Counted from the first letter of the stretch, positions 39,371-49,785 are shown. The stretch: DNA of 64,000 bases from Streptomyces sp. CCM_MD2014 (GCF_000772045.1 NZ_CP009754.1:1426001-1490000); one strand, 5' to 3'. Program-made: numbers and translations. Notes: generated from the letters alone by a model not told the origin.

Positions 39371-40209
39371 GGCCGTACCAGCCCCTCGTAGGCGTCGGGA
39401 CGCCGGTCGCGGTAGAAGGCCCACTGCTGCCGGACCTCCTCGATGAGGCCGAAGTCCAGGTCGCGGACGACGAGTTCCTCCTTGGTGTCGCTGGCCGTGT
39501 CGCCGACGAACTGTCCGCGCGGGTCCACGAAGTACGACGTCCCGTAGAAGTCGTTGTCCCCGTACTCCTCGACGCCCACCCGGTTGATGGCGGCGACGAA
39601 GTACTCGTTGGCGACGGCCGCGGCGGGCTGTTCGAGCTGCCACAGGTGGGCGGAGAGGCCGCGGTGGGTGGCCGAGGGGTTGTACACGAGCTGGGCGCCG
39701 CCGAGGCCGAGTTGGCGCCAGCCCTCGGGGAAGTGGCGGTCGTAGCAGATGTAGACGCCGACCTTGCCGACGGCGGTGTCGAAGACCGGCCAGCCCAGGT
39801 TGCCGGGGCGGAAGTAGAACTTCTCCCAGAAGCCCTTGACCTGCGGGATGTGGTGCTTGCGGTAGGTGCCGAGGACGGTGCCGTCGGCGTCGATCACGGC
39901 CGCGGTGTTGTAGTAGAAGCCGGACTGCTCGACCTCGAAGACGGGGGCGACGACCACCATGCCGGTTTCGCGGGCGAGGGCCTGCATGCGGCGGACGGTG
40001 GGGCCGTCGGGCACGGGCTCGGCCCAGCGGTAGTGCTCGGGGTCCTGGACCTGGCAGAAGTAGGGGGCGTTGAAGACCTCCTGGAACCCGATGACCTGCG
40101 CGCCCTGCTGGGCGGCCTCGCGGGCGTGCTCCTCGTGTTTCGCCACCATGGACTCGGTGTCGCCGGTCCAGGTGGCCTGGACGAGAGCGGCACGTACGAC
40201 GTTGGCCAT
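39367..40209 (-). CDS. Beta-ureidopropionase / N-carbamoyl amino acid amidohydrolase (nitrilase superfamily), copy 1
   Basis: 280 residues from ATG 40209, set by a strong AAGGAG ribosome site. Same length and catalytic spacing (Glu44, Lys118, Cys155) as copy 2, with long identical stretches such as GVEEYGDNDFYGTSYFVDP; C-termini differ most (DAYEGLVRP here). It is the first gene of the catabolic operon and is translationally coupled to the aminotransferase. The two copies may split uracil- and thymine-derived substrates. Confidence 0.9.
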   Translation of the reverse strand: MANVVRAALVQATWTGDTESMVAKHEEHAREAAQQGAQVIGFQEVFNAPYFCQVQDPEHYRWAEPVPDGPTVRRMQALARETGMVVVAPVFEVEQSGFYYNTAAVIDADGTVLGTYRKHHIPQVKGFWEKFYFRPGNLGWPVFDTAVGKVGVYICYDRHFPEGWRQLGLGGAQLVYNPSATHRGLSAHLWQLEQPAAAVANEYFVAAINRVGVEEYGDNDFYGTSYFVDPRGQFVGDTASDTKEELVVRDLDFGLIEEVRQQWAFYRDRRPDAYEGLVRP

Positions 40210-40365
40210 GAGCTGCTCCTTCGACACGACGTCAGAGCCTCTACGCCCGTAGAGCAGGCCGTAGAGGGACGAACGTAAGCCTGGCCGGACGGGCTTGCCA
40301 AGACCATCGTCGTCAAGGCGCGGTGTCGATCACGTTTCGCACTCCTGTGGGTGAGTGCGGGCGCC

Positions 40366-40617
40366 TCAGGCCGGCAGGGGAACGCACCTGCCCACCAGCT
40401 CGTCCATGGACAGCCCCAGCGCGCCGGCCAGTGCGGCCACCGTGAAGAACGCCGGGGTGGGGGCCCGGCCGGTCTCGATCTTGCGCAGGGTCTCGGCGGA
40501 GATGCCGGCCTCGGCGGCGACCGCCGTCATGCTCCGCTCGCCGCGGGCCGCGCGGAGCAGGCGGCCGAGCTGCTCGCCGCGCTCGCGCTCTTCGGGGGTC
40601 AGGGGGGTGCGCACCAT
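40366..40617 (-). CDS. XRE-family transcriptional regulator
   Basis: 83 residues, little more than a helix-turn-helix: GEQLGRLLRAARGERSMTAVAAEAGISAETLRKIETGRAPTP split across two helices, then a short dimer segment ending DELVGRCVPLPA. The ATG at 40617 has no ribosome site; a TAGAAT hexamer lies 6 nt before it, so the mRNA is probably leaderless. Divergent from the methionine aminopeptidase gene with a 28-bp palindrome between, suggesting it represses both. Confidence 0.85.
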   Translation of the reverse strand: MVRTPLTPEERERGEQLGRLLRAARGERSMTAVAAEAGISAETLRKIETGRAPTPAFFTVAALAGALGLSMDELVGRCVPLPA

Positions 40618-40623
40618 GGCGTC

Positions 40624-40629
40624 ATTCTA
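40624..40629 (-). promoter_or_regulatory. -10 element for a leaderless XRE transcript
   Basis: TAGAAT on the minus strand, followed by six bases and then the XRE ATG. This is the spacing that places the transcription start on the start codon. No ribosome site could fit in such an mRNA. The -35 is not clear. Confidence 0.5.
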
Positions 40630-40651
40630 ATACCGCCCCCGCCGTCGTGGA

Positions 40652-40679
40652 CCAATTCAAATACCGGTATAGTAATTGG
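40652..40679. promoter_or_regulatory. 28-bp operator-like inverted repeat between XRE and map genes
   Basis: The arms CCAATT...AATTGG enclose a perfect ATACCGGTAT centre (40661-40670); 11 of 14 positions match across the dyad. It overlaps the -10 of the map gene. A partial copy, TAATACC (40628-40634), overlaps the XRE -10. The region is conspicuously AT-rich against its surroundings. The XRE product is the obvious candidate binder. Confidence 0.6.
40668..40673 (+). promoter_or_regulatory. -10 element for a leaderless methionine aminopeptidase transcript
   Basis: TATAGT lies seven bases before the map ATG at 40681. No Shine-Dalgarno sequence precedes that ATG (AATTGGC only). Leaderless transcription is common in actinobacteria and is the simplest reading. 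The hexamer lies inside the operator-like palindrome. Confidence 0.5.
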
Positions 40680-40680
40680 C

Positions 40681-41457
40681 ATGGTGGAACTGAAGACGGA
40701 CTCATCGATCGACGCCATGCACGCGGCCGGGCAGGTCGTCGCGCGGGCCCTGACCGCGGTACGGCAGGCGGCGGACGTGGGCGTGTCGCTGCTGGAGCTG
40801 GACGCGGTGGCGCACGAGGTGCTGCGGGAGGCGGGCGCGGGCTCGCCGTTCCTCGGGTACCGGCCCTCCTTCGCGCCGACGCCCTTCCCCGGCGTCATCT
40901 GCGCGTCGGTGAACGACGCGATCGTGCACGGCATCCCGGACGGCTACCGGCTCCGCGACGGGGACCTCGTCTCCATCGACTGCGGCGCCCTCCTGGACGG
41001 CTGGGCGGGGGACTCGGCGCTCAGCTTCGTGGTGGGCACCCCCCGCGCGGCGGACGTGAAGCTGATCGAGACCGCGGAGCGGGCCCTGGAGGCGGGCATC
41101 GGGGCGGCCGTCGTCGGCAACCGCATCGGCGACATCGCGCACGCCATCGGCACCGTGTGCCGGGCGGGCGGCTACGGGATCATGGACGACTTCGGCGGCC
41201 ACGGCATCGGCCGGCACATGCACGAGGACCCGGGGGTGCCCAACGAGGGCCGACCGGGGCGCGGGCTCCCGCTGCGGCACGGCATGGTCATCGCCATCGA
41301 GCCCATGCTGATCGCGGGCGGCCGGGACGACTACCACGCGGCCCCCGACGGCTGGACCCTGCGCACCAACGACGGCTCCCGGGCGGCGCACGTGGAGCAC
41401 ACCGTGGCGATCACCGAGAGCGGTCCGCGCGTCCTGACCTCGCGGGACGGGCTGTGA
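40681..41457 (+). CDS. map: Type I methionine aminopeptidase
   Basis: 258 residues from ATG 40681. Pita-bread fold metal ligands: Asp in DLVSIDCGALLDGWAGDSA (two Asp), His in GGHGIGRHMHEDPGVPN, Glu in AIEPML and the last Glu in HVEHTVAITESGP. It removes initiator Met from proteins in the cytosol. The gene lies away from any ribosomal operon and under an apparent dedicated repressor, so this is likely an accessory copy, or one for particular conditions. Confidence 0.93.
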   Translation: MVELKTDSSIDAMHAAGQVVARALTAVRQAADVGVSLLELDAVAHEVLREAGAGSPFLGYRPSFAPTPFPGVICASVNDAIVHGIPDGYRLRDGDLVSIDCGALLDGWAGDSALSFVVGTPRAADVKLIETAERALEAGIGAAVVGNRIGDIAHAIGTVCRAGGYGIMDDFGGHGIGRHMHEDPGVPNEGRPGRGLPLRHGMVIAIEPMLIAGGRDDYHAAPDGWTLRTNDGSRAAHVEHTVAITESGPRVLTSRDGL

Positions 41458-41570
41458 GACGTCCGGGACGGGCCATGACGTCGCGGGACGGGTCATGAGC
41501 CGCTGAGCGAGCCCCTGCGTGCCGTCCTCCGCGATCCCGGCTTCCCGGCATGCCCGCCGGAACAGAACGT

Positions 41571-41587
41571 GTCATGTTGGGCATGAC
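41571..41587. promoter_or_regulatory. Inverted repeat upstream of clpC2
   Basis: GTCATG (41571-41576) and CATGAC (41582-41587) are perfect arms separated by five bases, 65 bp before the clpC2 ATG. It could be an operator. The rest of the 195-bp gap between map and clpC2 shows nothing else I recognise. Confidence 0.3.
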
Positions 41588-41652
41588 CGCGCCCCGTCCG
41601 GGTTACCCGGCCCCGGCACGTCGATCAGCGATGCAGCGGAGGTCCGTACACG

Positions 41653-44181
<2,529 letters not shown>

Positions 44182-45990
44182 CTACCTCCGCCGCACCGGT
44201 TCGACCACCATCGCCGAACCGCCGCCGCGCCGTACCTTCTCCGCGGCGGCCAGCCACTTGCCGTGCGGCAGCCGCTGCACGGCGGTCGCGGCGCCGATCT
44301 CGGGGTTGGGTTTGAAGGAGTGCCCGAGGGCCTCCAGCTCGGCCCGTACGCCGCTGTCGTAGAGGCCGGGTTCGAGTTCGGTCTGCGCGGCGTTGCGCTG
44401 GCTGGCGCGCGGGGCGGCGATCGCGTCGACGAGCGGGAGTCCGCGGTCGAGGAAGCCGGTGAGGGTCTGCAGCACGGTGGTGATGATGGTGGCGCCGCCG
44501 GGTGAGCCGAGGGCCACGACCGGCTGGTGGTGGCGGTCGAGGACGATCGTCGGCGCGATCGAGGAGCGCGGGCGCTTGCCGGGTCCGGGCAGGTTCGGGT
44601 CGTGGACGGCCGGGTTGGCCGGGGCGAAGGAGAAGTCCGTCAGCTCGTTGTTGAGCAGGAAGCCCCGGCCGGGCACGGTGATGCCGCTGCCGCCGGTCTG
44701 CTCGATGGTGAGCGTGTAGGCGACGACGTTGCCCCACTTGTCGGCCGTCGTGAGGTGCGTGGTGTTCTCGCCCTCGTACGTCGTCGGCGCCGCCGTGCCG
44801 CCGCCCGCGCAGTCGGCCGGGTGCCTCGGGTCGCCGGGGGCGAGCGGACTGGTGAGCACCGCGTCGTCCTTGATCAGGCACGCGCGCGAGTCGGCGTACC
44901 GCTGCGACAGCAGCTCCTTCGCCGGTACGTCCTCGAAGGCGGGGTCGCCGACCCAGCGCCCTCGGTCGGCGAACGCGATACGGCTGGCCTCGATGTAGCG
45001 GTGCAGGTAGCCGGCCTTGTCCGCGCTGGAGAGGTCGGTGCGCTCCAGGATGTTGAGGGCCTCGCCGACCGTGGTGCCGCCGGAGGACGAGGGGGCGATG
45101 GAGTAGACGTCCAGGCCTCGGTACGAGGTCTTCGTGGGCGCCTGGAGCTTGGCCTCGTAGGCGGCGAGGTCCTTCGCGGACAGGTCGCCGGGGCGGGCGT
45201 TCCAGCCGGAGTCCGGGTCGACGGGCGGCTTGTTGACGGTGTCGACGATGTCCTCGCCGAGTTCGCCGTGGTAGAGGGCGCCGACGCCCTCGCGGGCCAG
45301 TTCCTTGTAGGTGCGGGCCAGGTCGGGGTTCTTGAACGTCGAGCCCACGACCGGGAGTTCGCCGCCCGGCAGGAACAGCTCGGCGGTGTCGGGGAAGTAG
45401 CGGAACCGCTGCTCGTTGGAGGCGGTCTGGGAGCGGAAGGTCTCGTCGACGGTGAAGCCGTGCCGGGCCAGCCGCTCGGCGGGCTTCAGCACGGCCGAGA
45501 GCTTCCGGCTGCCCCACCTGTCGAGGGCCGTCTGCCAGGTGGCCGGGGTGCCCGGCGTGCCCACGGACAGGCCGCTGGTGACGGCGTCGGCGAAGGCGAG
45601 CGGCTTGCCGTCCTCCGTGAAGAGCTTCTCGTCGGCGGTGAGCGGCGCGGTCTCGCGGCCGTCGATGGTGCGCACCGTACGGGACTTGGCGTCGTAGTAG
45701 ACGAAGTAGCCGCCGCCCCCGACCCCGGCGGAGTAGGGCTCGGTGACGCCCAGTGCCGCGGCGGTGGCGACGGCCGCGTCGACGGCGTTGCCGCCCTTGC
45801 GGAGCACCTCGATCCCGGCGGCGGAGGCGTCCCGGTCGACGCTGGCGACCGCGCCGCCGTATCCGACGGCGACCGGGGTCTTCGGAGCGGGCCGGTGCTG
45901 TGACGTGGGCGGCGCGGCCGCTCCCACCGACACCACCACGGCGGCCGAGACCGCCAGGACCGTCAGATTCCGTGCGACAGGGCGACGCAT
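44182..45990 (-). CDS. ggt: Secreted gamma-glutamyltransferase
   Basis: 602 residues from ATG 45990 (GGAGG five bases upstream; GTG 45996 also in frame). A signal peptide (about 1-28: RNLTVLAVSAAVVVSVGAAA) indicates export. The autoprocessing Thr410 opens TTHLTTADKWGNVVAYT; GNAVDAAVATAAALGVTEPYSAGVGG-type sequence lies in the large subunit, and GSPGGATIITTV in the small one. The enzyme cleaves gamma-glutamyl bonds such as in glutathione or poly-gamma-glutamate. Tail to tail with clpC2 with no base between the stop codons. Confidence 0.9.
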   Translation of the reverse strand: MRRPVARNLTVLAVSAAVVVSVGAAAPPTSQHRPAPKTPVAVGYGGAVASVDRDASAAGIEVLRKGGNAVDAAVATAAALGVTEPYSAGVGGGGYFVYYDAKSRTVRTIDGRETAPLTADEKLFTEDGKPLAFADAVTSGLSVGTPGTPATWQTALDRWGSRKLSAVLKPAERLARHGFTVDETFRSQTASNEQRFRYFPDTAELFLPGGELPVVGSTFKNPDLARTYKELAREGVGALYHGELGEDIVDTVNKPPVDPDSGWNARPGDLSAKDLAAYEAKLQAPTKTSYRGLDVYSIAPSSSGGTTVGEALNILERTDLSSADKAGYLHRYIEASRIAFADRGRWVGDPAFEDVPAKELLSQRYADSRACLIKDDAVLTSPLAPGDPRHPADCAGGGTAAPTTYEGENTTHLTTADKWGNVVAYTLTIEQTGGSGITVPGRGFLLNNELTDFSFAPANPAVHDPNLPGPGKRPRSSIAPTIVLDRHHQPVVALGSPGGATIITTVLQTLTGFLDRGLPLVDAIAAPRASQRNAAQTELEPGLYDSGVRAELEALGHSFKPNPEIGAATAVQRLPHGKWLAAAEKVRRGGGSAMVVEPVRRR

Positions 45991-46132
45991 CCGCACCTCC
46001 AGGGAAAGGCCGTTCGGGCAGCTTAGTTGATCGTCATGGCCGCGTCAGGAGCACACGACGCGGCCTGGTGCGCCCGGAGCCCCCGCGCCCCGTCGAACAC
46101 GGGTACGCCGACGCCCGCTAGCATGCGCGCCC

Positions 46133-46891
46133 ATGACTGACGACGTACGCAACATCGTCCTGGGTGTGGTCGCGGCGGGCATCAGCGCCACGCTGGGCTG
46201 GCTCGCCCGCACCTACCTGTGGAAGCGCAAGCTCCGGCGGAAGCAGGCGTTCTTCGGGCTGCCGGACAGTTCCGAGTCGCTGCTCGTCGTCAACAGGGAC
46301 CCGGCCGCCTCGGAGCCGGCGGTCCACCGCTTCGACGTGTTCGCGCTGCTGGAACTCGCCGCGCTGGTCAAGGACTGCGGCGCGCACGTCCAGGTCGTCA
46401 CCCAGGACATGGTCGGCCAGGGTTTCGGCGAACGCACGGAGTTCTGTGTGGGCGGGCCCGGTTCGAACCGGCGCATGGCCGCCCACATGGCGGCGATGCT
46501 GCCCGGGGTGCGAGTGAACGTCGATCCGGAACCCGGCCCGGACCGGGGCGCCTTCCAGATCGGCGGCGAGCGCTACCGCCTGGACGCGGGTGTCACCGAG
46601 TACGTACTCCTGGCCCGCCTCACCGCCGGCGACCGGCGCGAGGCCCGGCCCGCGTTCCTCTTCTGCGGCCAGCGCGCGATCACCAACCAGGCCGCCACCC
46701 GCTATCTCGCCCGGCACCACGAGAAGCTGGCCCGCAAGCACGGCAACAACTCCTTCGTACTCCTCCTCAAGGTCGTCAACTCCCAGGCGTACGGCCCGGA
46801 CGTGGTCGAACTGGTCGGCGACGTCACCCGCGCGGCCACCAGCCCCCTGCCGACCCCCGCGCCGGCCTCCCGCAACTCTCACCGGGCCTGA
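46133..46891 (+). CDS. Membrane-anchored protein of unknown function
   Basis: 252 residues from ATG 46133. One N-terminal membrane span (about 8-27), a basic patch WKRKLRRKQ, then a soluble cytoplasmic domain of alternating strands and helices. FFGLPDSSESLLVVNRDP, the conserved-looking FCVGGPGSNRRMAAHMAAML, FLFCGQRAITNQAATRYLARH and LLLKVVNSQAYGPDVVELVG suggest a Rossmann-like nucleotide-binding fold (GGPGSN could be a phosphate loop). I cannot name the family. Confidence 0.75.
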   Translation: MTDDVRNIVLGVVAAGISATLGWLARTYLWKRKLRRKQAFFGLPDSSESLLVVNRDPAASEPAVHRFDVFALLELAALVKDCGAHVQVVTQDMVGQGFGERTEFCVGGPGSNRRMAAHMAAMLPGVRVNVDPEPGPDRGAFQIGGERYRLDAGVTEYVLLARLTAGDRREARPAFLFCGQRAITNQAATRYLARHHEKLARKHGNNSFVLLLKVVNSQAYGPDVVELVGDVTRAATSPLPTPAPASRNSHRA

Positions 46892-47480
46892 GCGGGGCGG
46901 CACGATTCAGTACGGTCCTGTCGTAGGCCGCGGAGGCTCCCGGACAGTACGGAACGGTTGATTCCTCCACACCCTTCCGGGCACCCGGAGGTGCCGGACG
47001 ACGCCATGCGCGAGGCGGCTTCCGCCCGGCGGGCGTGCCCGATGCCGGCGTGCACCGGCTGCCCTCATCGCCCTTGCCCGGGGGACCGGTCGCGGTCCGG
47101 TACGTACCGCTCCACCGGCTCGGGCTGGCGATGTCAGTCCCGGCCGACGGGTCTTCCGCGCAGGCTGGCGCCCCTGACCATCGCACCCACCGGGCGATCG
47201 TGGCCGCGCCGCCCTCACCACGCGCGGGGACACCGATCAGGGCGCGGCTGAGCGAAGGCCTGAGCGCGCTCGCCTCGGACCACCGGGCCAGGAGCAGCGC
47301 GACCCCACGGCCCCGATCGCCTGGTCAGGTGATCGGTGCCACGTACGGCCACTCGGCCACCTGACCAGACGCACGGCCGGGGCGTCGTCGAGCCGGCCGG
47401 TGACTCACCGCGCGGCGACCGGCCCCGCCGCCCCGGCAGCGGCCTCCCGCTCCTCCCGGCCGGCCGGAACGGAGCGCGGC
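46892..47480. other. 589-bp gene-free region
   Basis: No frame here shows a credible start, ribosome site or family motif. It contains a perfect 11-bp inverted repeat (separate entry) and an 'acagtacggaacgg' / 'cagtacggtcctg' pair of similar stretches near 46908-46955. It may hold promoters for neither neighbour, since both flanking genes end here (convergent); decayed coding sequence is possible. Confidence 0.45.
47321..47368. repeat. Perfect 11-bp inverted repeat in gene-free region
   Basis: CTGGTCAGGTG (47321-47331) and CACCTGACCAG (47358-47368) with 26 bases between. It could form a stem-loop in RNA (terminator between convergent genes, though there is no U-tract) or be a wide-spaced protein site or mobile-element end. 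Confidence 0.5.
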
Positions 47481-48236
47481 TCAGCGGAGCTTCACGGCGC
47501 CGCCGTCGGCCATCACGGTCTGCCCGGTCATGTACTGCGCGTCGTCGCTCGCCAGGAAGGCGACGATCGGGGCGACGTCGCGGTCGGGGTCGCCGAAGCG
47601 GCCCAGCGGCACCGAGGCGGCGGACTGCGCGTACTGCTCGGGGCGGGCCTCGGCCCACTGGGCCACGCCTGCGGTCAGGGCCATCGGGCAGACCACGTTG
47701 ACCCGGATGTTGTACGGGGCCCACTCATTGGCTGCCACCCGGCTCAGGCCGCGGATCGCTTCCTTCGCGGCGGCGTAGGACGCCTGGTTCGGCTGGCCGT
47801 TGAGTCCGGCGCCGGAGCCGAAGTTGACGACGGAGGCGTTGCCGGTCTTCTTCAATGCGGGCAGGGCGGCGAGCATGAAGTTGCGGGTCGCGTACAGACC
47901 CGTGTTCATCGCGAGGTCCCAGTCGTCGTCCGTCTGCTCCTCGAACGGCTTCTGCCGCGACACGCTCGCGTTGTTCACCAGCACGTCGAGGGATCCGAAG
48001 CGGTCGACGGCGCCGGCCACGGCCGCGTCGGCGACCTTCCGGTCGGAGACGTCGCCCTGGAGGAAGACCACGGCGTCACCGAGTTCCTCGGCGATGCGCC
48101 GCCCGGCCTCCTCCTGCAGGTCGACGACGACGACCCGGGCGCCGCGCTCGACGAAGAGCCTGGTGACGGCGGAGCCGATGCCGGAGGCTCCCCCGGTGAC
48201 GATGGCGGTCTTGCCCTGCAGCGTGCGTGAACCCAT
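47481..48236 (-). CDS. Short-chain dehydrogenase/reductase (SDR)
   Basis: 251 residues from ATG 48236 with GGAG upstream. Classical SDR motifs: TGGASGIGSA (cofactor loop), NNASVSRQ, Ser in NFGSGAG, the YAAAK catalytic pair, and VCPMALTAGV. Asp in VVVVDLQEE after the second strand favours NAD. C-terminal VMADGGAVKLR is typical. It is divergent from a MarR regulator around a near-perfect 35-bp palindrome, so the regulator probably represses it until a substrate or toxic compound appears. Confidence 0.9.
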   Translation of the reverse strand: MGSRTLQGKTAIVTGGASGIGSAVTRLFVERGARVVVVDLQEEAGRRIAEELGDAVVFLQGDVSDRKVADAAVAGAVDRFGSLDVLVNNASVSRQKPFEEQTDDDWDLAMNTGLYATRNFMLAALPALKKTGNASVVNFGSGAGLNGQPNQASYAAAKEAIRGLSRVAANEWAPYNIRVNVVCPMALTAGVAQWAEARPEQYAQSAASVPLGRFGDPDRDVAPIVAFLASDDAQYMTGQTVMADGGAVKLR

Positions 48237-48250
48237 GATGCCGTGCGCTC

Positions 48251-48285
48251 CTCTACGATGTGCATGATACATACACATGGTAGAG
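48251..48285. promoter_or_regulatory. 35-bp MarR operator-like palindrome
   Basis: CTCTAC...GTAGAG outer arms and ATGTG...CACAT inner arms are centred on 48268; only a few internal positions break the symmetry. It lies 15 bp upstream of the SDR start and about 90 bp upstream of the MarR start, so binding would affect both divergent promoters. Confidence 0.65.
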
Positions 48286-48372
48286 GACGGCGCACCACGG
48301 GGCGAGTCGGCGGGGCCCGGCCCGGCCGTGGACACTGGTGGAGCGAACGCGGAGGAAGGGAACAGAGGACAG

Positions 48373-48846
48373 ATGACCGAGCCGAGCGGGCAGGATCGCC
48401 GACTGAACGACCTGGAACGCGAGCTGACCCTGCTGTCGAGGCACTTCATCGCCTCCCGCGGTCCCCGCATCGGCCAGAGCCTCGACCGCTCGGCCTACGT
48501 TCTGCTCACCCGGCTGGAAACGGGCGATCCGCTCACCCTCAAGGAGCTGGCCCACACCTTCCAGGCCGATGTGTCCACCATCAACCGGCAGATGAGCACG
48601 ATGCTCCGGCACGGCCTGGTCGAGCGCATCGACGCCGCCACGAAGGGCGGCGCCCGCACCTTCCGGCCCACACCTCTGGGCCTGGAGCGACTGGAGGCCG
48701 ACCGGGCCATCAGCCGCGCGGGGGCCGCGCGGCTGATCCGTGCGGCGGGGTGGGACGAGGAACGGACCCAGCAATTCCTCACGCTGATGGTGGAGTTCAA
48801 CCGCGGCATCGAGGAACTGGAGGGACTCGCCTGGGGCCGGTCCTGA
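48373..48846 (+). CDS. MarR-family transcriptional regulator
   Basis: 157 residues from ATG 48373 (AGAGGACAG upstream); an in-frame ATG at 48277 would place the start inside the palindrome and is less likely. Winged-helix core: LTLKELAHTFQADVSTINRQMSTML, VERIDAATKGGARTF and TPLGLERLEA. It is divergent from the SDR and probably autoregulated. Confidence 0.85.
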   Translation: MTEPSGQDRRLNDLERELTLLSRHFIASRGPRIGQSLDRSAYVLLTRLETGDPLTLKELAHTFQADVSTINRQMSTMLRHGLVERIDAATKGGARTFRPTPLGLERLEADRAISRAGAARLIRAAGWDEERTQQFLTLMVEFNRGIEELEGLAWGRS

Positions 48847-48916
48847 CTCCGCGAGGTCCGGCGTACGCTCCTCGCGGGGCGCACGCCGGCCGCTCACGCC
48901 CGGGTTGTGCGACGGT

Positions 48917-49669
48917 TCAGCAGGCGCCGAGGTCCTCCCAGACGCCCCATTCTCCGGTGGTGCCGGGTTCCTCGCCGGTCACCCACCACTTGGCACGCCA
49001 GGTGTGTCCGGCGTGGGAGACGGTCTCTCCCCCGGTGTAGACGTCCCCGGCGCTCCAGGCGCCCGCGGCGCAGTCGCCGGGCTGATCACCGCCGCCGTCG
49101 CCACCGCCGCCGTCGCCACCGCCGCCGTCGCCACCGCCGCCGTCGTCGCCTCCACCGCCGATGTTGACGTCGATGCAGGCGTAGAAGGCGTTGGCGGTGT
49201 CGGCGATGTTCCAGACCGCGAGCACCTTCTGCCGCCCGGCGAACCCGCTGAAGTCCAGCCGGTGGCTGACCGAGGCGGGAGGCAGGGCGCCGCGGCCGTC
49301 GAACTGGGCGATCTTCCGGTCGCCGATGAAGTACTGCCAGTTACTGGTGGCGTGCCGCGCCTCGATGGTCCAGGTGAAGGTGTGGGTGGTGCCGATCGGA
49401 GTGACCCGCCAGCCCTTGGAGTCGTCGTCCAGGTCGGCCCACCGGGCGTCCCCGCCACTGCAGTTGCGCAGCCCCTTCGGACCCTCGACGCTCGCCGGTT
49501 CCCACTTGATCTGCCCGCACTGCACCACGCGGTTGGCGCACTGGTCCTGCCGGCTGCCCGGCGAGACCACCCAGCCGTGGGCGCTCGCCGTGGGAGCGGG
49601 CAGACTCAGGGCCACCACAGGAGCGACCAGCGCTCCCACGGCGGCCGCCACTCGTCTTTTCATGCGCAT
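48917..49669 (-). CDS. AA10 lytic polysaccharide monooxygenase with CBM5/12 chitin-binding domain
   Basis: 250 residues from ATG 49669 (ATG 49663 also in frame). The signal peptide ends ASA|HGWVV, so the mature N-terminus is His31, the first copper ligand of the histidine brace; the second His lies in ARHATSNWQYF. Cys pairs and the NIADTANAFYACIDVNI ending fit AA10. A Gly/Asp linker (GGGGD repeats) leads to a C-terminal CBM5/12 with AWSAGDVYTGGETVSHAGHTW. It oxidatively cuts chitin (or cellulose) outside the cell. Two dre-like sites lie upstream. Confidence 0.92.
   Translation of the reverse strand: MRMKRRVAAAVGALVAPVVALSLPAPTASAHGWVVSPGSRQDQCANRVVQCGQIKWEPASVEGPKGLRNCSGGDARWADLDDDSKGWRVTPIGTTHTFTWTIEARHATSNWQYFIGDRKIAQFDGRGALPPASVSHRLDFSGFAGRQKVLAVWNIADTANAFYACIDVNIGGGGDDGGGGDGGGGDGGGGDGGGDQPGDCAAGAWSAGDVYTGGETVSHAGHTWRAKWWVTGEEPGTTGEWGVWEDLGAC
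49090..49149. repeat. 15-bp tandem repeat coding the LPMO Gly-Asp linker
   Basis: About four copies of a 15-bp unit (gccgccgtcgccacc on the plus strand) encode GGGGD units between the LPMO and its CBM. Such a tract can vary in length by slippage and so change linker length. Confidence 0.75.
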
Positions 49670-49753
49670 GACATCACGTTTCCCTTCGGTCCACGTCGAA
49701 CCAGCCTGCCCCGGCGTATGTACGACGTTGCCGACGAGGCAACACCGCGTCGC

Positions 49754-49765
49754 AGGTCTAGACCT
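49754..49765. promoter_or_regulatory. DasR dre-like site 1
   Basis: AGGTCTAGACCT, a perfect palindrome holding the GGTCTAGACC core of the DasR responsive element that controls chitin genes in Streptomyces. It lies 85 bp upstream of the LPMO start and about 120 bp upstream of the amidase start. Confidence 0.7.
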
Positions 49766-49773
49766 ACCCACGC

Positions 49774-49785
49774 AGGTCTAGACCT
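49774..49785. promoter_or_regulatory. DasR dre-like site 2
   Basis: A second copy of AGGTCTAGACCT exactly 20 bp from the first, with shared flanking sequence CGCAGG. The pair forms a direct repeat like those reported upstream of Streptomyces chitinase genes. The 20-bp spacing puts both on nearly the same helix face. Confidence 0.7.

Noticed and set aside
46824..47233. Open frames in the gap after the membrane-anchored protein
   Set aside because: Arg/Pro-rich sequence with no start context, no motif and mixed codon positions.
49090..49149. 15-bp tandem repeat as a possible CRISPR or minisatellite array
   Set aside because: It encodes the Gly-Asp linker of the LPMO in frame; no spacers.
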